Shown: positions 60,219 to 64,000 of the stretch, in pieces
How positions within the stretch are numbered: the first letter of the stretch is position 1
Layout of the letters: each line of letters starts with the position of its first letter
Source of the DNA: Caproicibacterium lactatifermentans
Lineage (GTDB): Bacteria; Bacillota; Clostridia; Oscillospirales; Acutalibacteraceae
Direction of reading: 5' to 3'
NCBI RefSeq assembly: GCF_013315815.1
Contig: NZ_CP046051.1
Coordinates: 248,001 to 312,000, forward strand
Length of the DNA stretch: 64,000 nt
Translations under genes and position numbers: made by a program
The notes under the pieces: generated by a model
Databases searched by the model: none
What the model saw: the letters and a program-made list of their open reading frames with translations, nothing else
What the model was told of the DNA's origin: nothing

Positions 60219-61274
60219 TTACAGCTTGCCGAGGGTGGAACCGGGGTAGTACCATGAAAGAATTTGCTGATAAGTGCTGCCCTGCTTTGCCATGGAAACG
60301 GCGCCGGTCTGGCTCATACCGACATCATGCCCGTAGCCCTTTACCGTGAACGTAAAGCAGCCGTTTGCGAAAGCAATGGAAAAATTCGCGGAGCGCAGAT
60401 CAAATGCGGTGCGGGCGTCGGTGCCCTTTACGGATTTTCCGCCCAATGTCAGGGAGGAGACCATACCGGAAGCTGTGCGCTGTATGCTGCCCACCCAGTG
60501 GGACGCATCACCGCTCAGCGTACAGCCAAGGGTGCTGGCTGCTGCTTGAAACTGCGAAGCAGAAAGAACCTTTGTGGACAGATAACCGGATGCGTATATG
60601 TCGCCGGGACTGGCTACCGGCAGCAGACAGGGATATTCTTTCCCCCAGACCGCGGCGGCGTTTTCCGTGCAGCCGCTGCTGATGGCATAATAGGTTGCGT
60701 TGACGAGGGCGCTTCCGCTGCGCAGTACCTGCCCGTAAACGCTGTCCACCGCAGCGGACAAGTTGGCACTGTATTTGGCGCTGTCCTCTTTCCAGCGCTG
60801 CCTGCGCTGTGCTTCTGTTTCGTAGATATTCCATTTGCCGGTTTCACAGGAAAAGTCGGCGCCCTGCAGCGCGGGGTCTGGTTGTTTCTGATGCAGCTGA
60901 CGCAGGCGGGAATAATAGGTATAGGCGGCTACCGTCTGTGCCTTCAGCGCTTCCTGCGGACTGTCGGGGCTCATTTCCGCCGCGACTGTGCCGCGCAGAA
61001 ATTCCGGTTCCGCTACGGATAAAACTTTTCCGCTGGTTTTGTCGTAGATGCGAAAGACGCGGCTGCCTTTTTGGGTGGCCGCCGCCGAAGATACCGCTTT
61101 TTTTACCTGCGGCGCGGCAGAGGCTGGTTTTGGCTGGGAAGAAGCCGCAGCTGAGGAAGCAGACGGATGTGTCCGTTTCCTGGCGGCGGTGCTTTTTGCC
61201 TGTATGCTTAGACAGGGCAGCACCAGAAGCAGAACAAAAAACAAAATGAGCAGGGATATATTCCCTTTTTTCAA
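60219..61274 (-). CDS. SpoIID/LytB-domain protein
   Basis: 351 residues from TTG 61274 (AAGGGAG upstream); longer starts lack a site. A membrane helix (about 5-27, ISLLILFFVLLLVLPCL) leads to a Ser/Ala/Lys linker (28-80). The SpoIID domain (about 85-345) has the signature FLRGTVAAEMSPDSPQEALKAQTVAAYTY (in parts), ENAAAVWGKEYPCLLPV and VKGYGHDVGMSQTGAVSMAKQG. SpoIID is a lytic transglycosylase driving engulfment. The strongly degenerate linker and isolated position leave open whether this is spoIID itself or a paralogue. It ends 7 bases from the converging peptide-binding gene. Confidence 0.87.
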   Translation of the reverse strand: MKKGNISLLILFFVLLLVLPCLSIQAKSTAARKRTHPSASSAAASSQPKPASAAPQVKKAVSSAAATQKGSRVFRIYDKTSGKVLSVAEPEFLRGTVAAEMSPDSPQEALKAQTVAAYTYYSRLRQLHQKQPDPALQGADFSCETGKWNIYETEAQRRQRWKEDSAKYSANLSAAVDSVYGQVLRSGSALVNATYYAISSGCTENAAAVWGKEYPCLLPVASPGDIYASGYLSTKVLSASQFQAAASTLGCTLSGDASHWVGSIQRTASGMVSSLTLGGKSVKGTDARTAFDLRSANFSIAFANGCFTFTVKGYGHDVGMSQTGAVSMAKQGSTYQQILSWYYPGSTLGKL

Positions 61275-61455
61275 TAAAATCCACTCCCTTGCATTTGGTT
61301 CGTCCGGATTTTTTGCAGAACGGCGGCAGTACATTTTACAATGTAAATACAAAAATTATGCATCATTCTTTCGCCAAAATGCGGCAGAAGGGGCACTGCT
61401 CCCTGCAAAATGCAGGAAAAAATGCATGGATATGCAGGCTTCCCCTTTGAATCGC

Positions 61456-61484
61456 TTGACTTTAAAGTACTGCTGCTGTAAAAT
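61456..61484 (+). promoter_or_regulatory. Sigma-A promoter of the citrate synthase gene
   Basis: TTGACT, a 17-base spacer and TAAAAT, about 70 bases before the start. Confidence 0.7.
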
Positions 61485-61562
61485 TTAACTTTGAGAATAT
61501 GTAAGAATATGCGGAAATACAGACACAGCATGTCTTGTAGAGGCCAAAAGAGGGGGATTACT

Positions 61563-62936
61563 TTGGAAAAACAGACAGACAGCAAGGGGTTCGTTTCCAA
61601 AGAGCTGCAGGATTTATGCAATGAAGTACGCAGAAGCAACCGCATTCCGTCGGAGGATTTTACCGCATACGGCGTGAAACGCGGGCTGCGCAATCCAGAC
61701 GGAACCGGTGTGCTGGCGGGGCTCACCAAAATCAGCAACGTGCATGGCTATCTGATTAACGATAATATACGTGTTCCGGACCAAGGCGTGCTGACATACC
61801 GTGGCATTGACGTGTCCGAGATTGTGGAGGGCTGCCGTAAGGCAGACCGTTTCGGCTATGAGGAGGTTGTGTGGCTGCTGCTGTTTGGTCAGCTGCCTGC
61901 CCAGGCACAGCTGAATAAACTGCATCAGGTGCTCGGCTATTACCGGGAACTGCCGGAAAATTTTGCGGAGGACATGATTTTAAAAGCGCCGTCCCGCAAT
62001 ATTATGAATAAGCTGGCGCGTTCCGTGCTGGCACTTTATTCCTATGACGACAATCCAGACGACTCGTCGCTGGAAAATAACATTCGGCAGTCCCTGCAGC
62101 TGATTGCGCAGCTGCCTGCCATTATGACCTACGCCTATCAGGTGAAGCGCCGCCGCTTTGACAAACAGAGTATGTTCTTCCACCCGGTGGACCCCACCCA
62201 GTCGGTTGCGGAGTCTATTTTGGATGCGATTCGGCCGGACCGAAAGTTTACCCATGATGAAGCGCATCTGCTGGACCTTTGCATGATGCTGCACGCGGAG
62301 CACAGCGGCGGCAACAACTCCACCTTTGCAGTGCGTGTGCTGTCCTCGTCCGGCACAGATATTTACTCGGCCATTGCCGCGGGCATTGGCTCCTTGAAAG
62401 GCCCCAAGCACGGCGGCGCAAACCACCGTGTCATGATGATGATGAACGACCTGATGGAACATGTGGACGACTGGGGCAGCGAGCGCCAGGTGTATGATTA
62501 TCTTGTAAAAATCGTAAATAAAGAAGTTGGGGACCATTCCGGTCTGATTTATGGAATGGGGCACGCTGTATACACCTTGTCTGACCCGCGTGCGGTCATG
62601 CTGAAGCGGGAAGCGGAAAAGCTGGCGCCGCAGCACGAGGGAATGCAGGCGAAGTTTGAACTGTTTGAGCTGGTGGAAAAGCTGGCACCGAAAGTTTTTG
62701 AAGAGGTGCACGGTGACACTAAGACCATCAGCGCGAATGTGGACTTTTACTCCGGGCTGGTCTATGAGATGCTGAATATCCCGCCGGACCTGTATACGCC
62801 GTTGTTTGCGGTGTCCCGTATGCCGGGCTGGTGTGCGCACCGCATAGAAGAGATTGAAACCGCCCGCCGCATTATGCGTCCGGCGTATCTGTCCCTGTCG
62901 CGGCGCAGGCCATATGTCCCCATTGAGGAACGATAA
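61563..62936 (+). CDS. gltA: Citrate synthase (Si type)
   Basis: 457 residues from TTG 61563, with AGGGGGA upstream. Citrate synthase fold: the early LTYRGIDVSEIVEG, catalytic His in MMLHAEHSGGNNSTFAVR (about 260), second His in SLKGPKHGGANHRVM, and catalytic Asp in ISANVDFYSGLVYEMLNI. It condenses acetyl-CoA and oxaloacetate, feeding citrate and glutamate biosynthesis in an anaerobe. Together with nifJ and pckG it forms the entry to a partial citrate cycle. Confidence 0.94.
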   Translation: MEKQTDSKGFVSKELQDLCNEVRRSNRIPSEDFTAYGVKRGLRNPDGTGVLAGLTKISNVHGYLINDNIRVPDQGVLTYRGIDVSEIVEGCRKADRFGYEEVVWLLLFGQLPAQAQLNKLHQVLGYYRELPENFAEDMILKAPSRNIMNKLARSVLALYSYDDNPDDSSLENNIRQSLQLIAQLPAIMTYAYQVKRRRFDKQSMFFHPVDPTQSVAESILDAIRPDRKFTHDEAHLLDLCMMLHAEHSGGNNSTFAVRVLSSSGTDIYSAIAAGIGSLKGPKHGGANHRVMMMMNDLMEHVDDWGSERQVYDYLVKIVNKEVGDHSGLIYGMGHAVYTLSDPRAVMLKREAEKLAPQHEGMQAKFELFELVEKLAPKVFEEVHGDTKTISANVDFYSGLVYEMLNIPPDLYTPLFAVSRMPGWCAHRIEEIETARRIMRPAYLSLSRRRPYVPIEER

Positions 62937-62958
62937 GCGATAGGAGTGTTCTTGTTTC

Positions 62959-63975
62959 ATGAAACGAAAACTGCCGTGGGCTGCTTTTATTGTGACGATG
63001 GGTGCTGCCCTTGGGCTGCGCCTGTGCCAGTCCTCCATAGGGGAAACGTGGGGGACGGTCAGCATGGTGCTGTGTGCCGTGCTGCTGGGCGGCGGCGCCG
63101 TCTGCTTCTTTTCGGCGCTTTCGGAAAAGACTTTTGTCCGTTTTCCGGCGCACAGCACGCTGTTGGGAGTTATCTGTTTGGCGGCGGGCGCGCTGCTGGC
63201 GGGTGTATCCGTTGTCTTTCAGGCGTTGAACCGCACTGCAAAATTTGCATACGGCACGGGTGTGTGTACGCTGCTTGCCGTTTTTGCCGGACTGGTTCTG
63301 TTCCTGCAGGGCAGCCTGTTCCTTGCGGGCGGTCAAAATTTTTTCCATAGGCACCCGTTGCTGGCGCTTCTGCCCAGCCTATGGTGCTGTGGCGAGCTGG
63401 TACTGCAGTTCTGTGTCAATGCGGAATCGGCGATTAATATGGAAAATATTCTGCATACGGTATCTCTCATTTTCCTGCTTTTCACGCTGGAGTCTATGGC
63501 ACAGATGGTGTCCGGCGTGCGGCGCGTTGCCTGCGGACGGCTGTATGCATTTGGGTTGCCGGCAGTGCTGGCAACGGCGGTATCGGTTCCCTCGCAGGCT
63601 GGGATGGCGTCGTTCCCGCCGGGGCTCGTGTGGGTGCTGCTGGTACTGGCGGTATTTACACTGATTTCACTGTTGACGCTGCGGCCAATGTCCCTGGAAG
63701 AACTGAATGAGGCGGAAGAAACGGATGAGGAAAAACCGGAGATTCGTCCGGTCATCCGCAAAAGCGGCCACATCGTTTTGCCGAAGAACCGCCGCCCAGC
63801 CCGCCGCCCTGTGGTGGCCTCTCGTGAAGACCCGCGCCCTATGCTGCAGGAAGAACTGGACGCCCGGCTGGAACGCACGCTGATGCAGTATCTTGCGCAG
63901 CGCTACCGCCCGCAGTGCTATTTTTACCCCGCCCACGAAAAGGAAGAACCTTTTCAGGAATCTCAGGAAGAGTAA
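62959..63975 (+). CDS. Unknown multi-pass membrane protein
   Basis: 338 residues. ATG 62959 is supported by its position 22 bases after the gltA stop and by GATAGGAG upstream. About seven hydrophobic segments span residues 5-250, followed by a cytoplasmic, highly charged tail (about 250-338) with EAEETDEEKPEIRPVIRK, a basic Arg-rich middle and an acidic end. The architecture (membrane domain plus charged tail) resembles many unknown clostridial proteins. I do not recognise the family. Possibly co-transcribed with gltA. Confidence 0.75.
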   Translation: MKRKLPWAAFIVTMGAALGLRLCQSSIGETWGTVSMVLCAVLLGGGAVCFFSALSEKTFVRFPAHSTLLGVICLAAGALLAGVSVVFQALNRTAKFAYGTGVCTLLAVFAGLVLFLQGSLFLAGGQNFFHRHPLLALLPSLWCCGELVLQFCVNAESAINMENILHTVSLIFLLFTLESMAQMVSGVRRVACGRLYAFGLPAVLATAVSVPSQAGMASFPPGLVWVLLVLAVFTLISLLTLRPMSLEELNEAEETDEEKPEIRPVIRKSGHIVLPKNRRPARRPVVASREDPRPMLQEELDARLERTLMQYLAQRYRPQCYFYPAHEKEEPFQESQEE

Positions 63976-63977
63976 AG

Positions 63978-64000
63978 CATAAAAGAGGGCCCCTGCGGCC
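63978..64000 (+). terminator. Partial terminator at the right edge
   Basis: AAAAGAGGGCCCCTGCGGCC looks like the left arm of a GC-rich hairpin; the other arm lies outside the window. Confidence 0.3.

Noticed and set aside
1..64000. Search for rRNA, tRNA, CRISPR repeats, transposase genes and prophage genes
   Set aside because: Nothing convincing was seen by eye: no regularly spaced repeats, no transposase motifs and no structural phage proteins. A tRNA could be missed without a dedicated scan.

Overview
The window looks like chromosomal DNA of an anaerobic, endospore-forming member of the Clostridia, most likely the Oscillospiraceae/Ruminococcaceae group. The evidence is sporulation genes (spoVAC, spoVAD, a SpoIID-domain protein), pyruvate:ferredoxin oxidoreductase, GTP-dependent PEP carboxykinase, strong AGGAGG-type ribosome binding sites with frequent TTG/GTG starts, moderately GC-rich housekeeping genes and Gram-positive regulatory logic. 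No rRNA, tRNA, CRISPR array or intact insertion sequence was recognised.

Region 1-3980 is visibly more AT-rich than the rest and decayed: a truncated unknown gene, a TIGR04076-family gene with an in-frame stop, a metallo-beta-lactamase (MBL) hydrolase gene with two frameshifts, a flavodoxin/ferredoxin (EFR1-type) gene without a usable start codon, one intact GNAT-YoaP gene, a possible methyltransferase tail, a repeated intergenic sequence and a 118-bp segment bounded by 15-bp inverted repeats. It reads as an old acquired segment. Region 3984-7205 is a complete sugar-PTS circuit: a LicT/GlcT-type antiterminator, its RNA target overlapping a terminator, and a glucose-family EIICBA permease.

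Region 7216-20154 is mostly on the minus strand: an FMN-dependent alpha-hydroxy-acid oxidase, an orphan oligopeptide-binding lipoprotein, an SDR reductase with RsmE, PEP carboxykinase, and a polA-rlmA-rimI-XRE/membrane-tsaD run. Region 20318-32527 carries dusB, a Ser-rich membrane protein, a ComEC-like secreted MBL lipoprotein, a phosphohexomutase, spoVAC-spoVAD, nadE, a glycosyltransferase and a VanW protein. Region 32785-40106 runs on the plus strand: a glycolipid-type glycosyltransferase, cysteine desulfurase-thiI-cinA (tRNA thiolation plus CinA), a small unknown protein and a cytoplasmic beta-lactamase-fold protein. Then come an HtrA protease, nifJ, a CNNM/CorC-type transporter, and queT with a structured leader that can hide its ribosome binding site.

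Region 48215-54194 (minus) contains an M19 dipeptidase, a CYTH protein, the glycolytic operon pgk-tpiA-gpmI and trmL. Region 54427-60211 (plus) is the least ordinary part: a small membrane-associated protein, a MORN-repeat protein tightly followed by an MBL-fold protein, a stand-alone N-terminal half of PTS Enzyme I, and a second orphan peptide-binding lipoprotein. The MBL gene appears to carry two 1-base deletions, both at TCCCGG, which may be sequence errors. The window closes with a SpoIID-domain protein, citrate synthase and an unknown membrane protein. The central metabolism genes (pgk, tpiA, gpmI, pck, nifJ, gltA) fit a fermentative anaerobe joining glycolysis to acetyl-CoA and a partial citrate cycle.
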